DNA from: Candidatus Altimarinota bacterium
Lineage (GTDB): Bacteria > Cyanobacteriota > Cyanobacteriia > Cyanobacteriales > Microcystaceae
Reading direction: 5' to 3'
Length of the DNA: 64,000 bases
NCBI GenBank assembly: GCA_012031035.1
Contig: JAAUUT010000005.1
Coordinates: 1 to 64,000 of the forward strand
Shown: positions 30,956 through 40,640 of the stretch, piece by piece
Position numbering within the stretch: position 1 is the first letter of the stretch
How the letters are laid out: each line of letters opens with the position of its first letter
Made by a program: the position numbers and the translations under genes
The notes under the pieces: model-generated
Told to the model about the DNA's origin: nothing
Database searches by the model: none
What the model saw: the letters and a program-made list of their open reading frames with translations, nothing else

Positions 30956-33685
30956 CTAAATATTCTGAATTTTCAGATACATTTCCTTCGCACCAGTTTG
31001 GCTTAGCAATTCCTTAGTTAAGAGCGCATCCGTTTTCATAATCGTTGCAATGCAGCCCGTCCAACCTGTCTGGTGACTAGCTCCAATGCCTGCTCCATTA
31101 TCTCCATGAAAATATTCGTAGAACAGAATCAAATTCTGCCAGTGGGGATCGCTCTGGAATTTTTCAGTAGCTCCATAGACCGCACGGCGATCGCCCTTAT
31201 CTTTGAGAAATAGGTTAGTCAGACGCTTACCAAGCTCCTGAGCAACGTCAAACAGGGTCATGTACTGCCCCGAACCCGTCGGACATTCGATGGTGAAAGA
31301 ATCGCCGTAGAAAGCATAGAGCTTATACAGAGAAGCCCACAGCAACATATTGACGGGCATCCAGACAGGCCCTCGCCAGTTCGAGTTGCCGCCAAACATC
31401 CCTGTATTAGAATCTCCTGGCAAGTAATCGACTCGAAATTTTTGTCCGCCCCAGTCAAAGATAAAAGGATGCTCTAGATGATAGCGGGAGAGAGAGCGAA
31501 TTCCATAGGGGCTAAAAAACTCATTCTCATCCAGCATCCAGGTCAGAAGGCGGCGCAACTTTTGTTCGTTGAAAACCGAGAGCATTCGGCGATCGGCAAA
31601 CCCTTTTTCTGATGGCAGGTTCACATTCATAACTAGTTCGGGATGTCGCTCGATAAAGCGTTTTGCTCGCTTTCTGAAGTTTGGCAGTCGATCCAAAACG
31701 GAACCGTCAAAGACGACCACTGCCATTAAAGGTAAGAGTCCCACCATCGATCGCACCTTCAAACGGGTAGCCGTTCCATCTGGGAGTTGCAGCACATCAT
31801 AAAAGAAACCATCTTCCTCATCCCAGAGTTCGTCATACTGCTCGCCCATGCGATCCATTGCTCCAGCAATCCATAAGGTATGAGCAAAAAACTTTTCAAC
31901 ATACTCTTCATAAAGGGGTTCGTGCAGTGCCAGTTCGATCGCAATCCGCAGCATTTGCTGGCTGAAAAACACCATCCAAGCCGTTCCATCCGCCTGATCT
32001 AAATAACCACCCGTGGGCAAAGGAGAACTGCGATCGAAAACTCCTATATTATCCAAACCTAAAAATCCGCCTTGAAAGACATTTTTGCCGCCAATGTCTT
32101 TGCGGTTTACCCACCAGGTAAAGTTAATTAACAGCTTAGAAAAGGCATATTTGAGAAACTCGATATCGCCCTTGCCGTCATTTCTGACTTTATCAATCTC
32201 GTAAATTTCCATTGTGGCAAAGGCGTGAACGGGTGGGTTGACATCGCCAAAGTTCCACTCGTATGCCGGAATCTGCCCGTTAGGATGGAGGTAATCATTG
32301 CGCAGGATTAGATCGAGTTGTTTTTTAGCAAAGTCTGGGTCTACCTGCGCCAATGGCAGCATATGAAATGCCAGATCCCAGGCAGCAAACCAAGGATACT
32401 CCCACTTATCGGGCATGGAAATAATATCGTCGTTATACATGTGGAACCATTCGCTGTTACGAATTTGGCAGCGTTCCCTGGAGGGACTCCAGGGATTAAC
32501 ACCCCGTTCCTTTAACCACTGGTCAACATCGTAGTAAAAGTATTGTTTTGTCCACAACATTCCGGCTAGAGCTTGACGCACGATATTGGCACGATCTCCT
32601 TTCATGGTCGGTGGAATAATTCGGTCATAAAACTCGTTTGCCTCTTGCAGTCGTTGCTGGCAGATAGCATCAAATTCGCGAAAGGGATCGCCCATTGTCT
32701 CTGGGATAATTTTACTCAGCCGCAGGCGAACGACCTGAGTTTCTCCCCCTGCGACCATAAGCGTGTAATGGGGAGACACTTTTGTCCCAATTTGTAGTGG
32801 ATTGACTTCATCCTGCTGCCCATGAACGATGTAATTGTTGATGCCATCTTTAACGTAGGGAGTGGCATTGGGAGAATCGAATAAACGCTGATTGTTCGTT
32901 TCATTCTCGGTAAACAACAACGGAACAACGCCTTCGCAGTAGAGGTAATAGTTTCCTAATGTTTCCTTAAATAAAGGATCGGTATGATAGGCACGAGCGA
33001 TACTCTGTCCATAGCCTGCGACTTTCTCGATCGCGGGTTTAGAACTGCCATCTACCCACGACCAGGTATTGCGAAACCATAGGGTCGGCAATAAATGTAA
33101 CTCGGCTGTTTCATTACTCCGATTGCAGACGCTAATTTTAATGAGAACATCATCGGGAGAGGATTTTACATATTCCACAAAGATATCAAAATACCGATCG
33201 CCATCAAAAACTCCCGTGTCCAGTAGTTCATATTCCAACTCATCGCGATCGCGATCCCGATTGGTTATGACTATATCCTCGTAGGGATAGGCTTGGTGAG
33301 GATATTTGTAGAGATACTTCATATAAGAATGCGTCGGCGTACTGTCGAGATAGAAGTAATATTCTTTGACATCTTCGCCATGATTGCCTTCGCTATTGGT
33401 CAATCCAAACAACCGCTCTTTGAGAATCGGATCTTTACCGTTCCACAATGCCAGTCCAAAGCAGAGAATCATACTGTCGTCGCAAATTCCTGCCAATCCG
33501 TCTTCTCCCCAGCGATAAGCTCGCGATCGCGCTTGGTCGTGAGAAAAATGATTCCAAGCATCGCCATTTTGACTGTAATCCTCCCGTACAGTCCCCCACT
33601 GGCGTTCGCTCAAGTAAGGCCCCCATTTCTTCCAGGGTGTTTTTGGATCGCGGGCTGCTTGTAGTCTGAGTTGTTCTTCAGTCAT
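30956..33685 (-). CDS. GH63-like glycoside hydrolase (mannosyl-oligosaccharide glucosidase family)
   Basis: A 909-residue protein resembling bacterial GH63 enzymes. The N-terminal part (about 1-340) has a beta-sandwich pattern (WGPYLSERQWGTVREDYSQN). The (alpha/alpha)6 catalytic barrel includes WEYPWFAAWDLAFHMLPLAQ, IPAYEWNFGDVNPPVHAFA, LGLDNIGVFDRSSPLPTGG and SNWRGPVWMPVNMLLW. The inverting acid/base pair is expected within the WEYPWFAAWDLAFH and GQKFRVDYLPGD/NWRGPVW regions. There is no signal peptide, so it is likely cytoplasmic and may act on compatible-solute glucosides or storage glycans. The substrate cannot be read from sequence. It is monocistronic by context. Confidence 0.82.
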   Translation of the reverse strand: MTEEQLRLQAARDPKTPWKKWGPYLSERQWGTVREDYSQNGDAWNHFSHDQARSRAYRWGEDGLAGICDDSMILCFGLALWNGKDPILKERLFGLTNSEGNHGEDVKEYYFYLDSTPTHSYMKYLYKYPHQAYPYEDIVITNRDRDRDELEYELLDTGVFDGDRYFDIFVEYVKSSPDDVLIKISVCNRSNETAELHLLPTLWFRNTWSWVDGSSKPAIEKVAGYGQSIARAYHTDPLFKETLGNYYLYCEGVVPLLFTENETNNQRLFDSPNATPYVKDGINNYIVHGQQDEVNPLQIGTKVSPHYTLMVAGGETQVVRLRLSKIIPETMGDPFREFDAICQQRLQEANEFYDRIIPPTMKGDRANIVRQALAGMLWTKQYFYYDVDQWLKERGVNPWSPSRERCQIRNSEWFHMYNDDIISMPDKWEYPWFAAWDLAFHMLPLAQVDPDFAKKQLDLILRNDYLHPNGQIPAYEWNFGDVNPPVHAFATMEIYEIDKVRNDGKGDIEFLKYAFSKLLINFTWWVNRKDIGGKNVFQGGFLGLDNIGVFDRSSPLPTGGYLDQADGTAWMVFFSQQMLRIAIELALHEPLYEEYVEKFFAHTLWIAGAMDRMGEQYDELWDEEDGFFYDVLQLPDGTATRLKVRSMVGLLPLMAVVVFDGSVLDRLPNFRKRAKRFIERHPELVMNVNLPSEKGFADRRMLSVFNEQKLRRLLTWMLDENEFFSPYGIRSLSRYHLEHPFIFDWGGQKFRVDYLPGDSNTGMFGGNSNWRGPVWMPVNMLLWASLYKLYAFYGDSFTIECPTGSGQYMTLFDVAQELGKRLTNLFLKDKGDRRAVYGATEKFQSDPHWQNLILFYEYFHGDNGAGIGASHQTGWTGCIATIMKTDALLTKELLSQTGAKEMYLKIQNI

Positions 33686-34031
33686 AGTATTGCCTTTTTT
33701 AGATTAGCTAAAGAGTAGAGTTAATGAACGCGATCGCTTTGTATAATGTCATGTCAAAGCTCAACATTCATGTCGTGGGCGGGAATAATACGCCGCATTT
33801 CCCATGACATTTCGCGCCAGAATATCTTGAACGATCGCCTAGCATTTATAAATGCAGTCTCCATTTGCGATCGCCCGATTCAGATGAAAATATATTGTCA
33901 GTCACAGCGTTACCTTTTGGTTATAGAGATCGCTCAACTACTGGAAGGAATACACAGATTGTAGGAATGTGTTGAAAGATGAAATTGTTTATAACATCGA
34001 TACACAGCCACATTCTCAATACGCTATCTAC
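33686..34031. other. Spacer, no gene seen
   Basis: 346 bases between two minus-strand genes. It contains a short repeated motif (atgtcatgtcaa and tcatgtcgtggg) and one HIP1 site, but no protein-like frame, tRNA or strong terminator. Confidence 0.35.
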
Positions 34032-35117
34032 TTACTCAACGGTTGCAGGAAGGAATTTAAACGGTTCAGTAGGTTTGAACTTCTGTGCCGTGTTGCCTGC
34101 ATATACCGTACCGTCGGTTAGCGTCAGTTTCTTGGTTGACGCTCCCTCGGAGAAATCGAGGTCGGCTAGGCTTACCCAAAACACATTCGGTTGGCGCGCG
34201 GATTCAAAGAAATAACGCTTATTCTTTTGATCGGCAACCGTGCGCCAAATAGTTGAAGAAATGTTAGGCTGACCTGGCGTAGTGATGCCTAAAGGCACTG
34301 ACACATTACGCATCACCGAAAATACACTGGCGATCGCTTCTTCCATTTTGGCAGTTTTGGAGATGGAGTTAATGTAGAACGAGGCACGAGCAAAGCGATC
34401 TGCCGCTCGATTCGTCCCTGGTAGCATGGTAGTGCCACCAATAGACTGCCAATAGCTATCGAGTGCCAATTGCTGGTCAAACACGGGCGAGTTAGTCATC
34501 ACCTGGTATTCCCGCTTGTGATGGATATTGAGTTTGCCGTCAACGTATTCAAGGATAGCGGAGTCGCCAGTTACATCGGAAATTGACAGATGGGCAGTAC
34601 CGGGTTCACCATCCGGTGTCTCCATGGGAACCACATAAAATGGTTCTTGCCGCATCGCCTCGACTGCTTCTGCAACTGTGGCAAAGTTATCGAGCAAATA
34701 TTGCGCCCATAAAGACAGGGATAATGGCTTGCGCGTGTCGTTGGCTGTGGGCGTTGGGTACTTTGATTCAGCCAGATAGAGCATATTCACAACGAACCCT
34801 TTCTCATTCATGCCATCGGTAGAAACCACATCCCACGCTGCCGCTACAACGCTGCCATACTTTGAAGTCCACTGAATAGAAGCATCGCCAGCAGCACCAT
34901 CTCGCTTCATGCCGCGCGGAAATGCCCAAAGATTAGTCCCTAAGTCGCTGAACCAATCCATCGTGCGCCCAGTAATAACTGTATTTTCTGGGCCTAGATA
35001 GACTGCTCGCGTACAGGCTTGGGCTGTTTGTGCTAGCATTGACCCCATGAAGGCGAGAAGCGCGCTGCCGACTACGAGGAACTTCGTTATTTTTTTTATC
35101 GTTTGAATATTCTGCAT
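34032..35117 (-). CDS. Exported linear-amide C-N hydrolase (choloylglycine hydrolase / penicillin V acylase family)
   Basis: An Ntn-hydrolase that cleaves linear amide bonds; relatives hydrolyse bile-salt conjugates, penicillin V or N-acyl homoserine lactones. Starting at ATG 35117 the protein has a Sec signal peptide (hydrophobic FLVVGSALLAFMGSMLA) ending ...AQTAQA, followed at once by Cys35, the expected N-terminal nucleophile. Other family blocks: TGRTMDWFSDLG, VVSTDGMNEKGFVVNML, SDVTGDSAILEYVDGK and VMTNSPVFDQQ. Signal-peptide cleavage would itself expose the catalytic Cys. An ATG 45 bases upstream (35162) is possible, but its extra 15 residues are polar and not signal-like. It is the last gene in a minus-strand run with two small ORFs, an M20 remnant and an OprB porin. 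Confidence 0.88.
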   Translation of the reverse strand: MQNIQTIKKITKFLVVGSALLAFMGSMLAQTAQACTRAVYLGPENTVITGRTMDWFSDLGTNLWAFPRGMKRDGAAGDASIQWTSKYGSVVAAAWDVVSTDGMNEKGFVVNMLYLAESKYPTPTANDTRKPLSLSLWAQYLLDNFATVAEAVEAMRQEPFYVVPMETPDGEPGTAHLSISDVTGDSAILEYVDGKLNIHHKREYQVMTNSPVFDQQLALDSYWQSIGGTTMLPGTNRAADRFARASFYINSISKTAKMEEAIASVFSVMRNVSVPLGITTPGQPNISSTIWRTVADQKNKRYFFESARQPNVFWVSLADLDFSEGASTKKLTLTDGTVYAGNTAQKFKPTEPFKFLPATVE

Positions 35118-35239
35118 AAGATAAGTGAAGTAACTAAACTTTTTTGACGGTTGCGATCGCACGACTGAGAAATCCTTGGTAACGGCGGACTATCAATAGT
35201 CTCGCCTAAATTTTTCCATTACCTCTTTCTTGCTATAGA

Positions 35240-35494
35240 TTAAAATGGCTGGTTTTCTCGATTGACCTCTCTTAATGTTTGTTTGGTTGGCAAGGAATTT
35301 GCCTCAACTATCGGGTTTGCGCTCCTAGCAAAAGGCAATCGCGGCGGTTGTTGCTGTCGTTTGACGATCGCAGACATCGCTCTGGTTCCTAACCCAAGCA
35401 TCTGCTGGGGCATACAAGTCAGATTAGATTGAGACAGCGCGTGCAAGATAGCTGGAGTACAACACGGACAAAGCAATGGTTCGATTACAAACAT
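35240..35494 (-). CDS. Small protein A with PCCTPAxLHALSQS motif
   Basis: Starting at ATG 35494 this encodes 84 residues beginning MFVIEPLLCPCCTPAILHAL. The same N-terminal block occurs in small protein B (36322-36516), and the bases before both starts are also alike (ATCCCAGAAAGTAACATTT versus ATCTCAGGAAGTAATTAGTG), so the two are paralogues. Beyond the motif the sequence is basic and glutamine-rich, with no recognised domain. The double Cys and following helix resemble the start of some cyanobacterial Tat leaders, but no twin arginine is present. An ATG at 35557 would add 21 residues not shared with B. Function unknown. Confidence 0.6.
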   Translation of the reverse strand: MFVIEPLLCPCCTPAILHALSQSNLTCMPQQMLGLGTRAMSAIVKRQQQPPRLPFARSANPIVEANSLPTKQTLREVNRENQPF

Positions 35495-35572
35495 AAATGT
35501 TACTTTCTGGGATTTTAGATCGTTAAACAATGTAATGCTGAAAAGCATCGCATACAAGATAAAGGAAAGGTC

Positions 35573-36287
35573 TTATTTTGTACCTCCTAGCAACTCCATT
35601 ACCATCGTGGATGCTACTTTAGTCCCCAAAGGAATAGCATTCAAATCGACCTGAAAATTAGCATTATGATTGGAGAAGGGAACCGTTTTGCCTTCTGATT
35701 GGGCTTTGGCAAAAAGGGCAGGTTCGGCAATGCCAACGAAGGCATAGTCAAACTGAATATCTTGGTTGTCGCCTTTGAGCAAATGGGCATCCTCAGATGC
35801 TGTGGTAGCGGGAAAGTCCTCAATCAGTCCCTTTTGCCCGACTAGATTCGCCAATTGAGGATTGAGGCGATCGACCAGTGCTTTATCGTTGATTAATGGG
35901 GTCGTGCTGCCTTTCATGGTCAAGGTTGGCAATTGGTTTTCTGGCATTCCATAAGAGCGGGCGATCGCTTCATTAATGGAGCGAATGCCTTTAATCAACG
36001 TTTCTCGCACTGCTGGGTTGAACCAACGCAGATTAATTTTGAGTAAGGATTCTCCTGGAATCACGTTGTTATCTTCTCCAGCTTGCACTGAACCCACGGT
36101 AATTACCGCCGAAGTAGGCAGGTTTAGGGGCGGGCGTACCTTCAAATGTCCGTTGCGCCTGGGCGGTGTCTTGTTTGAGAGAGATTCCCAGAAGCAGACT
36201 CGATCCGATCGCGATCGCTACCAGTATGCTAACGAGCGGCCCGCGCTTTGACCATTGTTTGCGGATGAAATTGCGAAGAAAAAGCAT
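35573..36287 (-). pseudogene. M20-family peptidase/amidohydrolase with large internal deletion
   Basis: ATG 36287 opens a frame with a membrane or signal segment (GPLVSILVAIAIGSSLLLGI, then LKQDTAQAQRTFEG), a normal N-terminus for an exported M20 enzyme. After about 55 codons the frame runs out. Downstream, in another frame, 190 residues read AVITVGSVQAGEDNNVIPGE and NLRWFNPAVRETLIKGIRSI up to TMVMELLGGTK, the dimerisation and C-terminal half of an M20 enzyme. The first half of the metal-binding catalytic domain is missing, so a deletion fused the two ends out of frame. One late metal-site block remains (PATTASEDAHLL). It lies between the two paralogous small ORFs. Confidence 0.8.
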
Positions 36288-36321
36288 AGTTTAAGAACTC
36301 CTTCTAATAAGAGATTGGCGA

Positions 36322-36516
36322 TTAACGCTCGATGGGGAAAGTGCGATCGAGAGAAGGATTGCAGGATGCCGTGTTAGAGACTGTTGATGGCAACTTATTC
36401 AAACCAACAGCCGCAGACAAAGACCCTGCCCCAAGTAGCAAAAAGCCAGATTGAGATAGGGCGTGCAGGACAGCAGGCGTACAACAAGGATAAAACAAGG
36501 ATTCAAGGGGAAACAT
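36322..36516 (-). CDS. Small protein B with PCCTPAxLHALSQS motif
   Basis: 64 residues from ATG 36516 (a GTG lies one codon earlier), preceded by AGGAAG at a suitable distance. It begins MFPLESLFYPCCTPAVLHAL and continues SQSGFLLLGAGSLSAAVGLN, which is a Tat-like hydrophobic segment in which the usual RR is replaced by QS. A polar tail with one Cys follows. It is the paralogue of the ORF at 35240-35494. It could be a leader-bearing small secreted protein, a RiPP-like precursor, or the detached leader of the M20 enzyme. None of these can be decided here. Confidence 0.6.
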   Translation of the reverse strand: MFPLESLFYPCCTPAVLHALSQSGFLLLGAGSLSAAVGLNKLPSTVSNTASCNPSLDRTFPIER

Positions 36517-36622
36517 CACTAATTACTTCCTGAGATTTCTAGATTAAGTTGAAGCGAATGCGAATATTAAAGTTGCATGTTGTTGAGATAAATAAAATTC
36601 TAGGGAATTTTTTTCCATAACA

Positions 36623-38281
36623 CTAAAATCGAATGCGCGATCGTAGACCCAGAACAAGGGCATCGTCACTGTCCTGGTTGGCAGGATCGATAAACTGTAG
36701 GTCGGCGGTTAGGTGGAACCACGGAGTAATGGCATAGCTGTAATACATCTCAATGCCATACTCATCGCCAAAATCGACGAGAGGATTAACGGCATTTTTT
36801 AAATCGTCACTAAAATTGTAGTAGTAGAAGCCCAGACCGAAGCTGTCTTGCTCTCGCCCCCCAATTAGCCCTTTTCCACCCAAACCCAAAACTAGGTAAT
36901 TCTCAATGGGATTTGGATTGCCATCCGCCAGGGCTGCTTTCAAAAACACGCCCCAACCCTCGCGAGGATTTGTTGGGTTTTGGTGCAATAGGTGAGAGAA
37001 CTGAAACTCAATGTTGTAGGAGCCTTGCCTGGCAGCGTTAGTTTCCAAACCAGGAGGCAGCAGGACATCTCTTAGGTCTGTGCGCTCTTTGGTGCTGTAG
37101 GTAGCGTTCAGCGCATAGGTCGTAGGGCGACCTGAGATAGTTCCCACATGAGTTGCCCCAAGGGAGAAATTCACGCCATCGCTGAATAGATCGTCTGGCC
37201 AGTAGTCATCGGTGCGATCGTTGGGATCGAACACCATGAATGTAAAAGTTACTGGCTGCGTCTTGATGTTGGCGATCGCTCCCATAAGCGTTGGGGGGAC
37301 TACGCCTTTGGGGGGAACCACAAAGGCAATGTTCATAAATCGTTGAGTTCCCCAACCACCGAAAAAGAGGTCGCCTGCTAACAAATCGACCACATTGATT
37401 TTGCCGACCAGCAGGGATGCGCGATCGCCAATTTGCTGCGAGAAATAAAGCGAAGAGGCAACGATAGCATCAGGGCTGTTCAGGGGTAAAATCTTTCCCG
37501 TATTAACCGGAAATAAAATTCCATCTTGAAAGGCAGAAAGATTGCCAAATCGATATTCCAAATGGGTGTGAAAGCCACCGCCTTGCCAGAGTCCCAATTT
37601 ACCCGTATCCAGGTTGATGAGAGCATCTAACCGTCCGCCGTAGTCAAAGTCCTTGTCCCCAGAACCAGCAGCTAATCCTTGATAGAATTGTGTGAATTCA
37701 AGATTGAAAGTTACTCCCCGAGCCCGCAATCGAGAACGCCAACCATCCCCGGTGAGATGCGATCGCCTCCAGAGACTTTCATTGTCCGATTTAGGAGGCG
37801 CAGTTGGTGCAGGTGAATCCGACGTTTCGGGTCGATCTGAGTCTGCTGGTGCGGGTTCGGCAGACCCATCAGTCTCAGAAGGTTCTTGAACGATTAAGCT
37901 TGCATCGGCGGGCAATAAATCGATCCCCTGCGTTGAAATTTGCTCCTGAGTCAGATCTGTTAAAGTCGTTCCAACAGAATCATTAGTTCCAGAAGGCTCT
38001 TGGGAGCTTAGGCTTTCAATAGCAGGTAACAACTCTGAAAGCGTTGAGGAGGTGTTTAGAGGAGATTGAGGACTAGTAAGCATCTCAGTCTCCAGTTTAA
38101 TTTTTTTTGAAATAGTAGTCTCAGAAGATGACTTCTTAAACTGAATATTGCAACTAATTAAACTCATTAAACCGTTTGTCCCGTTCGTCAGACAATGAGA
38201 TCGAGCAGGTTCGCCGATCGAGGCAAAGGTAAAAGTTAATACCCCAATTTTTAGTAGACAATATCTTAAAGAGATAATCAT
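36623..38281 (-). CDS. OprB-family carbohydrate-selective porin
   Basis: A 552-residue outer-membrane beta-barrel protein for sugar uptake. The barrel region (about 170-552) includes GVTFNLEFTQFYQGLAAG, DYGGRLDALINLDTGKLGLW and QGGGFHTHLEYRFGN, matching OprB. The protein ends in Phe (GLRSRIRF), the usual outer-membrane assembly signal. The first 30 residues are a plausible Sec signal, though with few features. Residues about 60-165 are a low-complexity Ser/Pro/Asp/Glu linker in place of the SLH domain found in most cyanobacterial OprB proteins, so it is an SLH-less version. It heads the minus-strand run containing the small ORFs and Ntn acylase. Confidence 0.9.
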   Translation of the reverse strand: MIISLRYCLLKIGVLTFTFASIGEPARSHCLTNGTNGLMSLISCNIQFKKSSSETTISKKIKLETEMLTSPQSPLNTSSTLSELLPAIESLSSQEPSGTNDSVGTTLTDLTQEQISTQGIDLLPADASLIVQEPSETDGSAEPAPADSDRPETSDSPAPTAPPKSDNESLWRRSHLTGDGWRSRLRARGVTFNLEFTQFYQGLAAGSGDKDFDYGGRLDALINLDTGKLGLWQGGGFHTHLEYRFGNLSAFQDGILFPVNTGKILPLNSPDAIVASSLYFSQQIGDRASLLVGKINVVDLLAGDLFFGGWGTQRFMNIAFVVPPKGVVPPTLMGAIANIKTQPVTFTFMVFDPNDRTDDYWPDDLFSDGVNFSLGATHVGTISGRPTTYALNATYSTKERTDLRDVLLPPGLETNAARQGSYNIEFQFSHLLHQNPTNPREGWGVFLKAALADGNPNPIENYLVLGLGGKGLIGGREQDSFGLGFYYYNFSDDLKNAVNPLVDFGDEYGIEMYYSYAITPWFHLTADLQFIDPANQDSDDALVLGLRSRIRF

Positions 38282-38585
38282 GAATAGGCAATTCTCCTAT
38301 GAGATAAACCAAATCGAGCGAGCGATTCTGAGGGATTAGTGATTAAGCCTTGAAAATTAAGACTTACGATCGCAGTCGCTCGCCTTATTAGCAAGCAAAT
38401 CGACACTGTGCGGCGATCGCATTGACTAAATTTTTCGTTACCTTTCCCATCATTTTTTTACGTGCTAATACATCTATTTACCGAGTGAGGTCTGACTCCA
38501 AGCAGACAATAAATTGGATGGTGAGTTCGATAATGATTAGCAGTAAAACGCTTAAAATCATCGGGAAATTATTGACAACGGTCAA
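38282..38585. other. Spacer, no gene seen
   Basis: 304 bases between the 3' end of the alpha/beta hydrolase and the start of the porin gene, presumably containing the porin promoter. It has two HIP1-like sites and no protein-like frame or clear hairpin. Confidence 0.35.
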
Positions 38586-40345
38586 TCATAATTGTTCCCG
38601 CTTAAATTTCTCAATTGCCTCAGCGAGTTTATCCGAGGAAGCCGCACCGAGCGAATCGAGCTTGAAAGCCTCGCCTTGACTGAGATATTCGGCATAGGAA
38701 GAGCGAAGATAAGGACGGATCTCGTTGCGATCGGCAATATAAACCTCGAAAAATGCTACTTGTATCGAGCGAGTATAATTAGCGATTAGCTGTGGACTTG
38801 GCAAGGTCAGATTTTCTACCGAGGCGATCGCGTCGCTAATTTCCGCATCGAGTTGGGAAAATCGACGTGTGCCTGCCCCTCGACTGCTGTTAGATATTTG
38901 TTGGGCGCGGTCAGCCAAACAAACGAGCGAACCTGCTCGAAGACTAAGGGCGTTGCCGGGTCGTAAGTACCTGCACCGATTGAAACGGGAATTTGAATCT
39001 TACTCAATCCTTTAGGCCCAAAAATACTGCTGTTGACGGGATTGATGGCAAAAACCGCGCTAACTCGGTCATCTCGGAAATTATATACTTGGTTCGGCAG
39101 TGTCAAAGCCCGACACTGTAGTAAAAGAGAAATATTTAGACCGCTAAATTGACCATTACACTCTTGTTCCAAATGCTCAAAATCAATTTGTGCCCCGGCT
39201 ACTCCTAGTGCCGTATAACCTCCAAAAGAGTGCCCTCCCACGCCTACTGATTCGAGATTGAGTTGCCCAGCAAACTCGGATTGATTGCGCCGTTCGAGTT
39301 CGTCTATTACATAGCTGATATCTTTGGGGCGGTTAACAAATTCATCCACGTCGAAGACTTCTCTCGCGTAGCCTTCTAGTAAAGCTTTTGCCTGTTGAGT
39401 ATCGCTACCGGGATGCTGGGGAAGTGCTACCACATAGCCATAGGAACTTAGATGTTTTGCATCTTCGGAAAAATCTTCAGGTCTAGAGGCTAGTCCGTGA
39501 GAAAAAATTATAACTGGGGTTTTGCCTGCTCGCCAACGATGGGGTTTGTAGACATCGACATAGAATTCCCGCTTGCGGCTTTCATCATTTAACAGCCAGG
39601 TTTCTTTCTTGACATCATACTCTCCAGGTTTGCGGAGGTCGGGCATTGCTGAGAAATCGACAGGAGGTTCCGTCGTTGCTTCCATTGCTGTTAACTTCTT
39701 CATTTCCTCGATCGACATCTCAGTTGCCAGAATTGCTTTCTCAGCAGCCTTGGCTGCGTTCAGCATTAATTCTCCCCGAAATTGCATGTTGGTAGGAAGC
39801 TTCTGTAAGAAGTTGAGCAGGGTTAACCCTTGGGGATCGAGAGCCGCTTGGACGAGCGCTCCTCGCAAAGCATATTTCCCATTACTTCCCCTTTCAATGG
39901 TGATAAATTTACCAATTTTGCTTAAGATGTCTTCTCCGATTTCTGTGTTGAAAAAGCGAGCTACTACTAAGGGATCGAGATCGGCTCGTTCGAGGAGTGC
40001 TTTTCGGAATTGTGCTTGCTGTTGGGGGGTCGCGTTTCTTAAATAGAATTCTAAGTCTTTATTAATCTTGCCTTCTTTCGCAAAAGTTTCTAAAGAAGCA
40101 ACGCTAACAGATAATTTTAAAGGGCCGTAAGTTAAGTAAAGTTTTTCTGCTGCCCAAACCGGAATCGCACTTGCAAGAGTACAGAGTATTGCTAGCGCTA
40201 AAGATTCTTTCCAAGTTTGAAAGATACTGAATTTGCGCACTTGTTCCCTAAATCCCTCGTTAGATCTCCTCTTTACGCTTTTTTGTAAGGGAAACGTTAA
40301 AAGTTGCTTTGTTACTAATTTGCTGAGAAACTTTGAGCTTTTCAC
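38586..40345 (-). pseudogene. Alpha/beta hydrolase with N-terminal DUF1400, frameshifted near its 3' end
   Basis: A predicted exported hydrolase of a type common in cyanobacteria. After a signal segment (LALAILCTLASAIPVWA) comes the DUF1400 helical domain (about 65-170). The hydrolase fold follows, with oxyanion-hole motif SHGLASRPEDF and nucleophile Ser in VGGHSFGGYTALG; the catalytic His is probably in EGQAHVDF. Right after AHVDF the frame goes wrong. The correct continuation SQLDAEISDAIASVENLTLP lies in the next frame and runs to 38586. One T missing from a TTTT run near 38865 explains this. Corrected length is about 586 aa. The catalytic residues all precede the break, so a truncated product might still fold in part. 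Confidence 0.82.
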
Positions 40346-40640
40346 CCTTGTTTGTAAATATAAATTAATAACGTTATAAAATTTTTAGGAGTTTTCTAGC
40401 AATTTTTTAATAAGTTAGATACGCTTTCAAAGCATAACTTAAATACTTTGCAAGAAGATAGCTTTGCGCATCGTGTCTAACAAATAACTGCTATATTGAC
40501 TTTTTAATTAAAACAAAAATACCGCCATAAATCAAGCAATTAGACTTGCAAAATAAATTTCGGTCATCAAAGATTCTTAGATGATTTAGCCTAACTGCTT
40601 AGATGGCATTTAATCTATATTTGCAATCAATGAATTTGTG

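Noticed and set aside
39573-40046. 157-codon plus-strand open frame
   Set aside because: Antisense to the alpha/beta hydrolase gene, with low-complexity composition.
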